This document shows, one piece after another, positions 35,828 through 46,925 of a DNA stretch of 64,000 nucleotides (positions within the stretch are counted from its first letter, which is position 1; each line of letters opens with the position of its first letter). The DNA comes from Litsea cubeba (Eukaryota > Streptophyta > Magnoliopsida > Laurales > Lauraceae), in contig CM022949.1 in the NCBI GenBank assembly GCA_012931725.1, forward strand, positions 2,237,439-2,301,438, read 5' to 3'. The notes beneath the pieces are model-generated. The model did no database searches and was not told where the DNA came from. It worked only from the letters and a program-made list of their open reading frames with translations. The translations under genes were made by a program, and so were the position numbers.

Positions 35828-38118
35828 CCTTGAATTCAAATTACTACCATCCAAACCTTGTGATTAGAGTCTTCTCAATTGGGTTTTTAGAATTTTAGCT
35901 TGGTTTATCATAACTAAGTAGAGTCACAAGGAGAACAGGGTAGCTGTCAAACCTTATGATTAGAATGTTGATAGCAAATGCTTCATCAAACCACTGCAGA
36001 AAATGATGCAAAGGAGATGCAGCCCATGAGTCCAAGACAATAGACCCATGACTTTACTCCTGCTTGGCTTGCAATGTGTCTAGGTCAACTATTACTTTAA
36101 GCCTATAAAGGATGTATGTTTCTTTAATTTATTGGATGGTTAAGATCATTTTAAATTAGGGCTCCTTTTCAGCAAAAGAGTATTTAAGTTGGTTTTTGGA
36201 TAAGAGTTTTATTGGAATAATAGAGAGTCCTGCCAGAAAACTATGTCCAGCCAACGGGCCTAAAAACAGAGCCCAAATCCAGCCTATTGAAGGCCATACT
36301 CAGTTTTGGGCCTCTGCCCCACCCCACCAATCCCAACTTAATTCAATAGTGTGAACAAGCTGCAGGTCCTGGACCATCTGAAACTTTCCTCACTTGAAAC
36401 CATATGCAACCCAGCCCAAAACCCCAACCTGCCTAAGGAGGATGGATTTGAATAACCTGATGGAATGTGCTTCTAGACAGGCAGTTCACCTTTCTGATCC
36501 CAAATAATTTGTTTTAGCACCCGGCCCAAATCATTACCCGATTGTAAAATCATAATACATATTTGGAGCAGGACTTTGGGCTGCAGACAGGACCAGGCCT
36601 GATTTGGAATTAAACCAAGAGCCGAGCTTGAGCTTTACCAGGCCCAGCCCCTAACCAAACAAGCAGTGAGGTTTAAGGTTTATCTGTTTATACATCTAGA
36701 TTGGGGGGTAGGGAAAAGTGAAGCCAGGTTGAGCATTCAACCTGAGCTCAACCCATTTATCAATCGGGTTGAAAGTTTCAGCCTGGACCCTTAATTAACA
36801 GTTTGGATTTGGGCTCGATGGCCTGTTAAAGTGCAATGAGTTGGGCTGGGTCGGGTAGGCGAGTCGAAATAGGAATAATGAACTCAACCTCACCAGCCAA
36901 TTTATTATCAGTTGGGTAAAGTTATAATTTAATGTCAGCCTGAAAACCCCAAGTTACCGCCTTACCGGGTCGGTTTGGGTTGGATTGGTGGGTCAGGTTA
37001 GGATTTATAACCCCATCCATGGACCTATGATTTGCTTAATCTGTGAAGAAGATAGGTCTGGATGGCTTATTCAGTGGAAACCTATCAAATGGTTAAACTT
37101 TATGGTCACTTGTATGTTCTAAATTTCCAATGTGATCAAATGCCACATTTCCTGGACAGTAGGGAACCCTAGATCAACTAGTTAACCTGTGTAATTCAAG
37201 ATAGTGGGCCCTGGGTCTTAGACCCATCTTGTCCAGTCTTGAACACCCTTATTCGGCAAAGATGAAGATTTTCTACATTTAACTCCATCAACAACAAGTC
37301 CACCTAAAATAAAAGGGAAAGAAAATAGAGAAAATCAATAATAATAATCTCGCAATCAACAAGGTCTTCTAGGGCAACTTGTTTGCATCGAATTGCATTT
37401 CTAAAAATATCAAGATGGATATTACTATCAAAGTGGCCAAAATCGAAAAAATAAAGGTGAAGATCCACAAAGAGCCATCTAAGGGAGTTTCTGAAAGGAA
37501 TTTCATATGTTAGGAACTTCTTATAGCAATATTAATTGTTGACTATGGAGAGCATGCATCATTTGAAACTCCTTATTTGATTGGTAAAATACCAAAATCC
37601 CAATAAATGTTAATGATGCATGGGAGGATTAGAAAAACCTGCTAGAGGATAATATTTGGAGAAGTTATAATCTCCATTACAGGAATTCTATAAATTCCAA
37701 CAAACAAACAAGCCCTCAACCAAATTCTAGCAAAGTTAAGGTCCATCTTTGTCAGACTCATTTTACTATGAATTTCTATGAATTAAACTTATGGAGACAA
37801 TTAGGCCCATAACGAATTCCTGTTCGAGCTCATGTACTGAGGATAACATAAGCCCCACAATGTAAGTTGTGGGAATAGAATTTACAGATTCATTAGACTT
37901 GGGACCCCTATAATTCCTCTCTTTTGTGATCTGTTCAGCAGACCAGGTACAATCAAATAGCCAATCAGACTGTTGAGGAAGAAGCAAGACTAAATTTCTC
38001 TAGTAAGGGAGTTATGAATTATATTACTGCTGTCCTCTATAAATAACAATTTTCCTGATACATGACTAAATATTTCAAGCACAAGGAACATTTACTGGTT
38101 AAAATGCAATTAGCTCCA
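35828..38118. other. Intergenic, no gene recognised
   Basis: Many GGGCCCA/GGCCCAGC phrases, which are common in plant intergenic DNA. A 73-codon minus-strand frame at 37766-37987 has no recognisable domain. Confidence 0.4.
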
Positions 38119-38560
38119 TCATTGAAAACTCATCATTGTTTTAGTGGCCTCAGTAACTCCTGATAATCTGCCAAGTTGAAAATAAGTTCCTAGGAATGCA
38201 CTCAAGATTCCCAGAACAACTATAGGGATGCTCAGGAACACCTGAACATGACCCAAAAAAAAAAAAAAATTACAAAAATTCAATGGCAGAAAAGTAATAG
38301 ATGGCATATACAATTTAATCTCCTATGGAACAAAAGGAAAATCTCCAATGGCAGACAGCTTTTCAATCAAGATGGTTTTCTAAAATGAGATTTGCAACAT
38401 AAAAGAACACAAATTTGAAATGCTGCCTTTAAACATGAGCATGCAAACATCAGCAAGATTCAGGTTACCTGCTAAGGTGTTGCTCTTTTCCTTGCAATCT
38501 TTAAGAAGCGTAGAGCTGACATTAATTATAACAGCCTACCAAGAATTAGAGCATATGCAA
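38119..38560 (-). pseudogene. Possible exon relics of an unrecognised gene
   Basis: On the minus strand a segment bounded by TTGGTAG (acceptor-like) and AGCAG-GTAACC (donor-like) at about 38546-38477 encodes AVIINVSSTLLKDCKEKS in one frame. A second acceptor-like site (TTCAG before GTGTTCC, about 38241) precedes an open stretch with a hydrophobic run (FLSIPIVVLGILSAFLG) ending in a stop. The phases do not join into that hydrophobic frame. Plausible readings are a decayed gene fragment or chance. I do not recognise the product. Confidence 0.2.
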
Positions 38561-38739
38561 ATGATATTGTAAAGAACATAAAGAAGAGAGTGCAATAGAA
38601 GAATTTTAATTAAGAAGAAAAAGGATGGGAAACAAATGTTTTATGTAACTATACCCATGCATGAATATTATTCCTTATATGGAAAACATGGATTTCTAGA
38701 TGGGGAATGAAAACCCGCCGACAATATTGAATCTGTCCT

Positions 38740-38995
38740 TCGATTAATGTGTGTTTCTGTCTCTAAGAGTAGGATCTGCAACTCAAATTAAAGCAATGAA
38801 AGAAGTAGCTGGCAAATTGAAATTGGAACTAGCTCAATTCATAGAGTTAGGAGCCTTCGCACAATATATTTCACTTCTGATCTCAATAAAGCCACTCGAA
38901 CTAACAAGAGGTCAACAATTACATGACTTGATCAAACAATCCGAATCAGCCCCACTGCGGAAGAACGGATAGTTACTATTCAAATCGGAGCGAAT
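38740..38995 (+). pseudogene. atpA: Nuclear copy of plastid atpA (NUPT), C-terminal fragment
   Basis: Plus-strand translation shows [20 protein letters not shown], then LAQFIELGAFAQ and RGQQLHDLIKQSESAPL. This is the C-terminal region of plastid ATP synthase CF1 alpha subunit (plastid versions read [20 protein letters not shown]). The order is collinear with atpA, but there are many substitutions and the frame breaks after SESAPL. No N-terminal part is present, so it cannot make a working subunit. The high divergence points to an old plastid-to-nucleus transfer. It matches the plastid type rather than mitochondrial atp1. Confidence 0.85.
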
Positions 38996-39014
38996 GAGGT
39001 GATCCTCGAGAGGT

Positions 39015-39590
39015 CCTTATAGTCGTATAAGTACAATTAAGACACGTTATTATTTAACGTTTAGATTTATTTTCTGTTTTAAAGTTTATTAGATTAGATG
39101 TAGGGGTATTGATTAACTTATCTGAGTATTTGGCTCATGATAGATCGGAATAGATAAATATAATTGGTGTAGCCGACCCCGATATAGTTGGGACAAGGCT
39201 TTTATGAGATGTAGGGGTATTGATTAATTTTAATTAGGGTTTCTTTAGGTTAAGGGACATTTTAAAGAAGGGTTTATATATTGAACCCGGTAATTGGAAT
39301 AAGATTCCAAGAGATCCTCTTTTGGGAAGCTAACCTTAGAGCATGAGCCTTGTAGAGATTTTAACAAAAACCTGAATCATAATAAGGTTTTAATTGGAAT
39401 TAAGATTTCTTCGGAGAGATTCTCACTTTGGAACCCTCTTTGTTGTGGATTGTGGAATGTTCTCAGCCTTGGGGCATGAGCCTTTCTAGCCTTTGATCGC
39501 AATGGTACCTCCATTATCACCCCTTTCCTTGGTCTTGCACAAAATTTTGCCAACCCCTTCAGTGTGATAGAAGGATACAAATTTCAAAAG
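39015..39590 (+). repeat. LTR-like repeat block A
   Basis: This block shares an ordered series of phrases with block B at 39735-40075: TTTATTTTCTGTTTTAA, TTAGATGTAGGG, TTGATTAAC, AAGAAGGGTTT, and a GGGACATG/GAGCATGAGCC phrase. Part of it recurs again at 39390-39480. The pattern suggests fragments of an old LTR. No boundaries or coding parts were found. Confidence 0.4.
39117..39206 (+). mobile_element. 90-bp LINE tail with 21-bp target duplication
   Basis: A 90-bp insert ending GTAGCCGACCCCGATATAGT, then TGGGACAAGGCTTTTATG, the common plant LINE/SINE 3' end. It is flanked by identical 21-bp direct repeats (39096-39116 and 39207-39227, beginning AGATGTAGGGG). Long direct repeats and a 3' tail are the hallmarks of target-primed reverse transcription with extreme 5' truncation. 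Confidence 0.8.
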
Positions 39591-39734
39591 GGGAGAAGGA
39601 TACAGTTGAAGATCCAGATCCAGATGCATGCCCAAAATCCAGCCCTACTTTGATGTATGGTAGGCCCAGCCCAAATAGCAATCCAAATGGGTCACAAGGA
39701 AAAATGAGATCATCTTCAAGAGGACATTATTGCC

Positions 39735-40075
39735 GTACTAATCCTGTGAGGAATAAAGTTATTTATGTCTTGGGATTTATTTTTTGTTTTAAGATTTGTT
39801 AGATGTAGGGTCTTGATTAACTTTCAATTATGATTTTATTTCATTTCATTTTGTTTTATTTAAGAAGGGTTTTTGGTACTGAATGAACCAGTTTAATGGG
39901 ATAAGATTTTTTGGAGATTACATATTATATATGGAAGCTTGCTTCTTGAAGAAGGTCCTACACCTTGGGACATGCTCCTTGTGGATGATTTGTATAAGAG
40001 CCAAACATCTTTCTTTTGATGCATAGGCATTGGAGAGGTTTTGCTAAGAACTTGATGTTGCTACATTACCTATAT
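39735..40075 (+). repeat. LTR-like repeat block B
   Basis: Diverged copy of block A (39015-39365). It carries the shared TTTATTTTTTGTTTTAAG, TTAGATGTAGGG and TTAAGAAGGGTTT phrases in the same order, but without the LINE-tail insertion. Confidence 0.4.
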
Positions 40076-40217
40076 ATCTTTGATAAGCTTAGAATAAATT
40101 AATCTTTTGTTCTATTATCATTCGAAGAGAATGATGTAATATTTATACATGCATACAAGAGATTTGATTTTACACATCCTGAAAATTAGGGATAACAAAG
40201 AAGAATCAAATGTGTTG

Positions 40218-41125
40218 TTAATCTCGGATATTTTGGATCTTGAAACTGCTAGCTTGCTTATCTTCTAACGTGGGGATGTTATCCTTTGTTATGCTAATAT
40301 GCACCCTCAAGCTTGTGGGACGTGTACGAACCATGAGCTTATCTCGAAGTAAGATAAACCGTGCAGAGGTTAAGCCTTTGATGAAGATGTCTGCCAATTG
40401 ATCAACTGTTGGGACAAAGCGCACAACAAGTTCATTGTGGAGCACTTTTTCCCGTATGTAGTGATAGTCAATCTCTATGTGTTTTGTTCGAGCATGGAAG
40501 TTGGATTAGAGGCTAATGAAATAGCACCAATATTATCGCACCATATAATTGGTGTAGGCACCATTGGTATGTGAAGATCTTTGAGAATATACAGTATCCA
40601 TGACAACTCAGCACCAGAATGAGCCAATGACCTGTACTACACAGATTCAGTGCTGGACTTAGCAACTGTATGTTGCTTCTTTGTACTCCATGAAATAAGA
40701 TTGTTTCCAATAAAGACACAAAGTCCCGTCGTAGACCACCTATCATCCGGATTGCCAGCCCAATCAACATCAGAGAAGCAAGTTAAGGCTAAGCTTGAAG
40801 ACTTGGAGAACATGAGCCCATGATTGATGGTCCCTTTAACATATCTTAGAATTCGTTTGACTGCTGACCAATGTGCAGTAGTCGGATTGTGCATGAATTG
40901 ACACACCTGATTAACTGCAAAGGCAATATCCGGTCTGGTCCAAGTGAGGTATTGGAGGGCACCAACAACATTGCGGTATTCTGATGGGTCAGAAAGAGGG
41001 TCCCTATCAAAGATACTTAATTTGCTACCATTAATCACAGGAGAAGAATATGGCTTAGCGCCATCCATTTTGTATTTTTTTAATAAGTCAACAACATACT
41101 TTGTCTGTGAAAGAAATAACGAGCC
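40218..41125 (-). pseudogene. copia pol, C-terminal part (end of RT, RNase H)
   Basis: Visible motifs in order: SQTKYVVDLLKK, RNVVGALQYLTWTRPDIAFA, FSDVDWAGNPDDR (RNase H aspartate region), SWSTKKQHTVAKSSTES, WCDNIGAISLASNP, and ADIFIKGLTSARF near the end. This is the usual copia C-terminal order. An in-frame TAG follows TESV at about 40637, and further frame changes occur between 40513 and 40445, so it is dead. It continues the reading frame of the copia part at 57677-58637. Confidence 0.9.
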
Positions 41126-41654
41126 ATTGGAGTAGACACCTCATTTGGCCCCTATGATAGCCTTAAACACCTGTCATATATAGCGATGCCCCTATTTCAC
41201 CCATAATTGAATGATTAATGACATAATTCAGACTAATTAATGACAATGAAGATGCTTGTTGATAGTTTTAAACATTAGTTCAACGATTTCTAGAAATTCG
41301 TGAGAAGAAAGCCGAATCACATTGAGATCTCGAATCCAACACACCTTTCACACAAGGAGCAGACTACTACACTAACTCTACAAATTCCAGACCACTTAAG
41401 GCATATTTAGGCCAGTTCTTACAAAGATTACACTTAGCATCCCTAAATGCCATCTGATTATCCTAAGTTAGGAAGCCGGATCCAATGATCCAGAGGTCCC
41501 CCTCTTTTCTCAACCCATAATCATTAGAACAGTTGGACCATTGGATTCTTCACTTCGAGAGCTTTCCGATGGTATCTAGAACGTCCAAATCTGATAAGCG
41601 GATCAAAAGTTATGAGTTTTCGAAGTTTGCCTTAGAAAGAGAAACAGAAATCCA

Positions 41655-42320
41655 TCTAGGCACCACCCAAGTGGCGCCCACACTCTCCATTGCATCTACA
41701 CGCCCCAGGCTGGGCACCCACATTAGCCGTGACCACCTAGGCACCCCATGTGGCGCCCACCCTCCAAAATTACTAGTTTGGCCTAAAACAGACCGGAACC
41801 ACTCAACGTAGGGACCGAACTTTAAAAATGAAGGAACTCCACCTAGGCACCCCATGTGTGGCGCCCACATACTTCATTCCATCTAGACGCCCCATGGTGG
41901 GCGCCCATACTCTTCAGCCCACCTAGGCACCACATGTGTGGCGCCCACCCTCTTATTCCACAATTTTAACTTAGGGCAGCCCGCAACCACTCCAAACAAA
42001 GACCCACACAACTTTCCATCTAGGCACAACCCTTGTGACGCCCACACTCTCCAGTCCACATAGGCACCTTGTGGTGGGCGCCTACCATGTCCAGTCCACC
42101 TGGGCACCACCCTTGTGGTGCCCAGTCAATTAAGTGCTAGTGTAGGTCCCCTCAATTGAACATCTATCCATTCTATCCCGACTTCAGATGGGACCAAACT
42201 TTGAGAATGATCCGAACCGCGTAGGCTCCACCCCATGGGAGCCTACCATGAACCAGTCCACATAGGCACCAGCCCTGTGGCGCCCACCCTATGCAGTCAC
42301 CTGGGCACCGCCCCATGGGC
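41655..42320. repeat. GC-rich minisatellite cluster 1
   Basis: About ten irregular units of the form CACCTAGGCACC followed by GTGGCGCCCAC and a CTCT/CAGTCC spacer, roughly 30-60 bp each. Units are degenerate, and the array lies just after the left end of the 16.5-kb insertion, upstream of the TATA-like site. Confidence 0.7.
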
Positions 42321-42934
42321 GCCCAGCCTCTTTTCCAAATCCTAATTTATCCCAAAACACTTAAGTCGCCATGGGATGCGTGAAACCTTCTAGAAACACG
42401 AATTAATGAAGCCCTAGCCCTCCTAAACTCATCCCAAACCTCTATTTAAGGATCTCTTAACCTCATTTACAAGGGAGCTACCCTAAAAAGAGAGAAAAGT
42501 ATAGAGAATAAGTAAAAGGAGAAAGGTAGCCACCATTAGAGAGAAAGCTTCAGATCTAGAGAAGAAGAAGGGGAAATAGAGGAGGAGACTTCCATATCTT
42601 CAACTAGGGCTATGGTTCTTCGCGTAAGCTTCGTTCTAGGAACTTGAAAGTGTGATTCAAACCGGTATTCCTAGATCTTTCTATTCTTTTATTGCATTTT
42701 ATCATCATCTTTGTTAGAAACATGCTTAGAATCATTCATGCATCATAGATCTATATTAGTTCTTGATAAAAATGGTATCAGCATCTCATCATATTAATAA
42801 CATGTTTAGATTCATACCAGTGGTGTAGATCTGCATTGATTTCGTAGTTCTAAGTGCTTAACTAGGTTAGATCTCGCATTTATAGCATCATCATCATCAT
42901 TTAGATCGAGGAGATCGCGAAAGGCCTATCTCAG

Positions 42935-43050
42935 GAGGTTGGGCGCCACCCACCGGGTGCCTACCATCTCTGGTTTGGCTAGGCGCCACCCACTGGGCGC
43001 CTACCATCTCTGGTTTGGCTAGGCGCCACCATCTGGGCGCCTACCCTTTC
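42935..43050. repeat. GC-rich minisatellite cluster 2
   Basis: Three near-identical units of about 39 bp: GGCGCCACC, CTGGGCGCCTACC, ATCTCTGGTTTGGCTA. They are more homogeneous than the other clusters, suggesting recent expansion. Related to clusters 1 and 3 through GGCGCCAC and GGGCGCC. Confidence 0.8.
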
Positions 43051-43924
43051 GAGACAGGGTTTGGGTTTTAGATCTCTACTTTTTACATCGTTTTCTCGTA
43101 GATTTGCTAGTTGCATCATTAGTAGTTCGCATTAGGACACCCGCATCAGTTACTGAATATCGGAAATTGTGTTAAGAATCTTAAGACTGTTGTGCATTCG
43201 TTGCGATTCTTTGAAAACCCTGACTGAACAGGGTAGGCACCACAGGTGTGGCGCCCAAGTGGACTTTTCCACCTTTTTGCATAATTTCCGATCTTCCGCA
43301 CTTAGTGCATTTAGAAATCGCAAAAAAATGATATGTTTGCTTGCTTGATATGTTCTGAATTTCAAATTATCGTTTCTATCACACACCACCGTATCATTTG
43401 AATCATAAAGTCATAAAACTAAAAAAAAAAATCATAAAACATAAAACTACATCTTCTCTTTCCTTACTCTCTAGTAAATTAGAGGAGAAACCAAAAAAAC
43501 AAATTTAAAAAAAATACAAAGAAAACCCAAAAATAGTAGGTAAATAGTCTAGGTTATCAAATCTCGTGCCTAAGTAGGATAAACCCTAGGGTTAGCTAAA
43601 ATATCATAATTAATTAACTAAAGGACCATCAAATCATTAAGAACCCTAAAATTAATAATCTAATTAATTTGGACTGAAATTGGACTAAGGAATCACTAAG
43701 ATTGATTAGGGAACCCAAATTATTAAGATAGGCTTCCCGTCCTTTGAGCCTAGCTTGCTTATTCACTAAAAAAGTCCCTAATTAAGGACTAAACATAATT
43801 AATTAAGGTTCTAATCTCACACCAATTAATACAATAAATACCTTTAATCCAAAAGATCTTGAGACCTTAATTAATTCGGATTAAAAATATCCAAGAACTT
43901 AATTAAAAACCTAAGACTTAAAAC

Positions 43925-45233
43925 AGATCCATCTGGGCGCCGCCCCCTGGGTGCCCTGTTGCCAAATCCATCTGGGCGCCACCCCCTGGGTGCCCTGCTG
44001 ACAAGTCTTCCTGGGCACTACTCCCTGGGCGCCCAGCCTATTCATTCCCTAAGAGGCCCCACTTGAAGTTTAATCTAATTAATTAAGACTTTAACCAACC
44101 CTAATTAACACTCTAAAATACTCTTAACTTGAAAGACCTGAAATCTTAATCAACTTAAACTCGAATCTACCTAAAAGATACAAAACCAACAAACCCTAAA
44201 AATATCCACCTGGGCGCCACCCCTTGGGTGCCCTGCTTGCCAATTCACCTAGGCACCACCCCCTGGGTGCCCATCCTCTCCTGTCACTAAGACACCCCAA
44301 TTGAAACGAAACTTGAATCAATACATAATAAAACATTGATAACTTAAAAGATTTGAAAACTTAATCAATCTAAACCTGAATTAATCTAAAACGAACACAC
44401 AACACAAAACCAAGACAGACATCCACCTGGGCACCACTCCTTGGGCGCCCATCCTTCCAATCCACCTGGGCACCACTCCCCTGGCGCCCAGCCTTCCAAT
44501 CCATCTGGGCACCACTCCCCTGGCGCCCATCCTATCCCTTTACTAAGAAATTCCTAATTGAAACTTCTAATTAAACCAACCCGAATTAACACATTAAAAC
44601 ACTTTAGGACTTAAGAAACCTGAGACCCTAATCAATTTACCCTCGAATTAATTTAAAGAACATCGAATCAACTCGAACCTCAAGACAGCCACCTGGGCAC
44701 CACTCCTTGGGCGCCCAGCCTGTCAATCCACTTAGGCACCTCCCCCCCCCCCCCCCCCCCCCCCCTTGGCGCCTAGTCTGTCAATCCACCTGGGCACCAC
44801 CCTCTGGGCGCCCAGCCTGTGAACTCCACCTACCTTGTCCATTCCTTAGGAAACCATTAAACCCAATTAATTGAAACCTAATTCATCCCCAACTGAACAC
44901 GAATAAACACTTTCCATGGAATCCTAAATCCTTAAATCAATTCAAGATTGAGTTGACCAAAGAATCACAAAACCTAACCGAACCATAAAACACATTCATC
45001 TGGGCGCCACCCCCTGGGTGCCCATCCTGCCAGATTCACCTAGGCACCACACCCTGGGCGCCCAGCTTACTTTTTTTTAGAAACGCCCCAAATTCACAAC
45101 TTAACTAATTAAAATCTCAAACCAATCACAATCCACATAATAAAGCACTTTTAACCTTAAAACACTAAAACCTTAATCGATTCGGACTTAATACCCAAAA
45201 TCCTTTGGAACCGACCAAACCATAAAGATTCCA
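43925..45233. repeat. Higher-order repeat: GGGCGCC clusters alternating with AT-rich spacers (left part)
   Basis: Short GC-rich clusters (CACCTGGGCGCCACC, CCCTGGGCGCCCA, one to three units each) occur at about 43927-44035, 44206-44275, 44423-44530, 44690-44820 and 44997-45065. They are separated by 150-200 bp of AT-rich, AATTAAT/CCTAATT-type sequence. The spacing suggests a compound unit of roughly 230-300 bp. A C run lies at 44742-44764. The array continues at 55776 beyond the nested chromovirus. Confidence 0.75.
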
Positions 45234-45700
45234 CCTAGTGTGAGGCCCCACCCCTGGTGGGCCCTCAATTTGAATTTGAATACTATATATTAGCCTAAGT
45301 ATTTTATTATACTAATTATGGGGTTTAGATAAGGGTAGTTATGTGTATTCCTTGGTTTGGTCTAGTTGTATAATTAGTAGAGTCAATATGGTGTCTTTTG
45401 TTAATTTTAGAGTTAGTTAGTTTGTTAGAGGCCCTAGCTAGAAATTTGTGCTTGCTATAGGGGGTTTGCACCAAAGAATCTTCTAGAAGCCCACCTAAGG
45501 ACCTAAGTACCCTTTACCCTAACCCTAACCATATTCTAGCCCCAAGGACATTTTTGTCCCTAGCCCAAAAATCCAAACCTATTTAAACTAAACCCTCTAT
45601 GCCCAAACAACTACCGTTCATCTCCTCTCTCTCAATTCCCATCTCTTTTCTCTCTTCTTCTTCCCCACTTCTCTCCAACGAGCCCTCATCTTCCCTCCAA

Positions 45701-45701
<1 letters not shown>

Positions 45702-45764
<63 letters not shown>
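45702..45764. repeat. (CT)n microsatellite in the left LTR
   Basis: About 31 CT units, downstream of the TATA-like site. The right LTR has only about 10 interrupted units at the same place (52726-52750). Confidence 0.95.
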
Positions 45765-45768
<4 letters not shown>

Positions 45769-46394
45769 CCGAATTTCCAATAGAAGGCCAACCCCGAGAC
45801 CGATCTGCAACAGAGGAGACCTACTGTCGAAACCCCTTGGTTCTCTGTTGTTTTCTCTCTTTTCCTTCTACCTTCAATTGATCAGACAAGTGCCCTATGC
45901 TGATAGTCTAGGTTGCATGTTTTCCTTCTTTGATTTGCAATTACAATTCCAACTGCAGTATATATATGTTTAGATCGATCTTTGAACTTGTCTGATTGGT
46001 TTTCTTTGGCCATTGATGGATGGGGTTACCTCATTTGGATGATCAATGGCCGGTTGATGATGGATGGATGATATGGGAATGTTTATTCTTCGATTATGCT
46101 TCTGTGATGATCTAAAGAGAAACCCAGGTGAATTGGGTCACGGTAATAGGTTTCCGGAGATGGAAATGTGAAAACCCATCTTGCCGTGTCGAGATCGGGA
46201 CCGAGGTGGGACCACCTTTGGTAAATCATGACCCTACATCTGTTTGAGGGGCCCTGGGTGACCATGGGAACAGGACCTGATCTGGATTTTGATCAGTGGT
46301 GGACCATCATCCCTGTGCATAATGAAGAGAAGTTGTGTTCTGTCGCAGAACTGAGTTCTGTAGCATAACACAACTGATGGGGGAGCATGACCGA

Positions 46395-46925
46395 GTCCAG
46401 CGATGGCCGAGCTCAGCACTGGCAGAGCCCAGCAATTGCGAGCTCAGCACTGGCGGAGCTCAGCGGTTGCCGAGCTCAGTATTGGCCGAACTCAGCGATG
46501 GCTGGATTCAACGCTAGCCGAACTCAGTGTTCTGCCGAGCACAATGCTCAGGTTGAGATCCGCGTTTTAGTCGAGCACAGCGTCTAGGCCGAGCTCATCG
46601 TCTAGGCCGAGTTCAGTGTTATGGCCGAGCTCAGTGTTCTACCTAGCTCAGTGCCAGACCGGGTTCCGTGCCAGACCGGGCTCCGTGCTCAAAGATCATC
46701 CGAGGTCGGTCAGGCATTGAGGTCGGTCAAGCTCTTAACTCTGTTCCGTGCCAGACCGGGCTCAGTGCCGAACTCAGTGCTTAACTGAGCTAAGAGCTTG
46801 ACCGACCTCAATGCCTGGCCGAGCTCATTGCTTTCCCGAACTCAGCTGGGTGACCGAATTGAGCTAGGCACTTTGCCGAGCTGAGCTGGGTGACCGAGCT
46901 GAGTGTTCAATTGAGCTCTAGTGCC
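46395..46925. repeat. GCCGAGCTCAGTG minisatellite in the left LTR
   Basis: Some 30 degenerate units of 12-20 bp with the core GCCGAGCTCAG and variable 3' ends (TGTT, CGATG, TGCC). The homologous array in the right LTR is at 53370-53830. The left copy holds an extra stretch with TCGGTCAGGCATTGAGG. Confidence 0.85.

Noticed and set aside
41655..45233. Repeat clusters considered as a CRISPR-like array
   Set aside because: Spacers are not of constant length and the units are degenerate. The DNA is plant retroelement sequence, so these are minisatellites.
45520..45540. Short ACCCTAACCCTAACC stretch like plant-type or telomere repeats
   Set aside because: Only two to three units and within an LTR, so not an interstitial telomere.
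45583..45973. Open frames over the (CT)n tract, coding Ser-Leu or Arg-Glu repeats on the two strands
   Set aside because: Products of a microsatellite inside an LTR.
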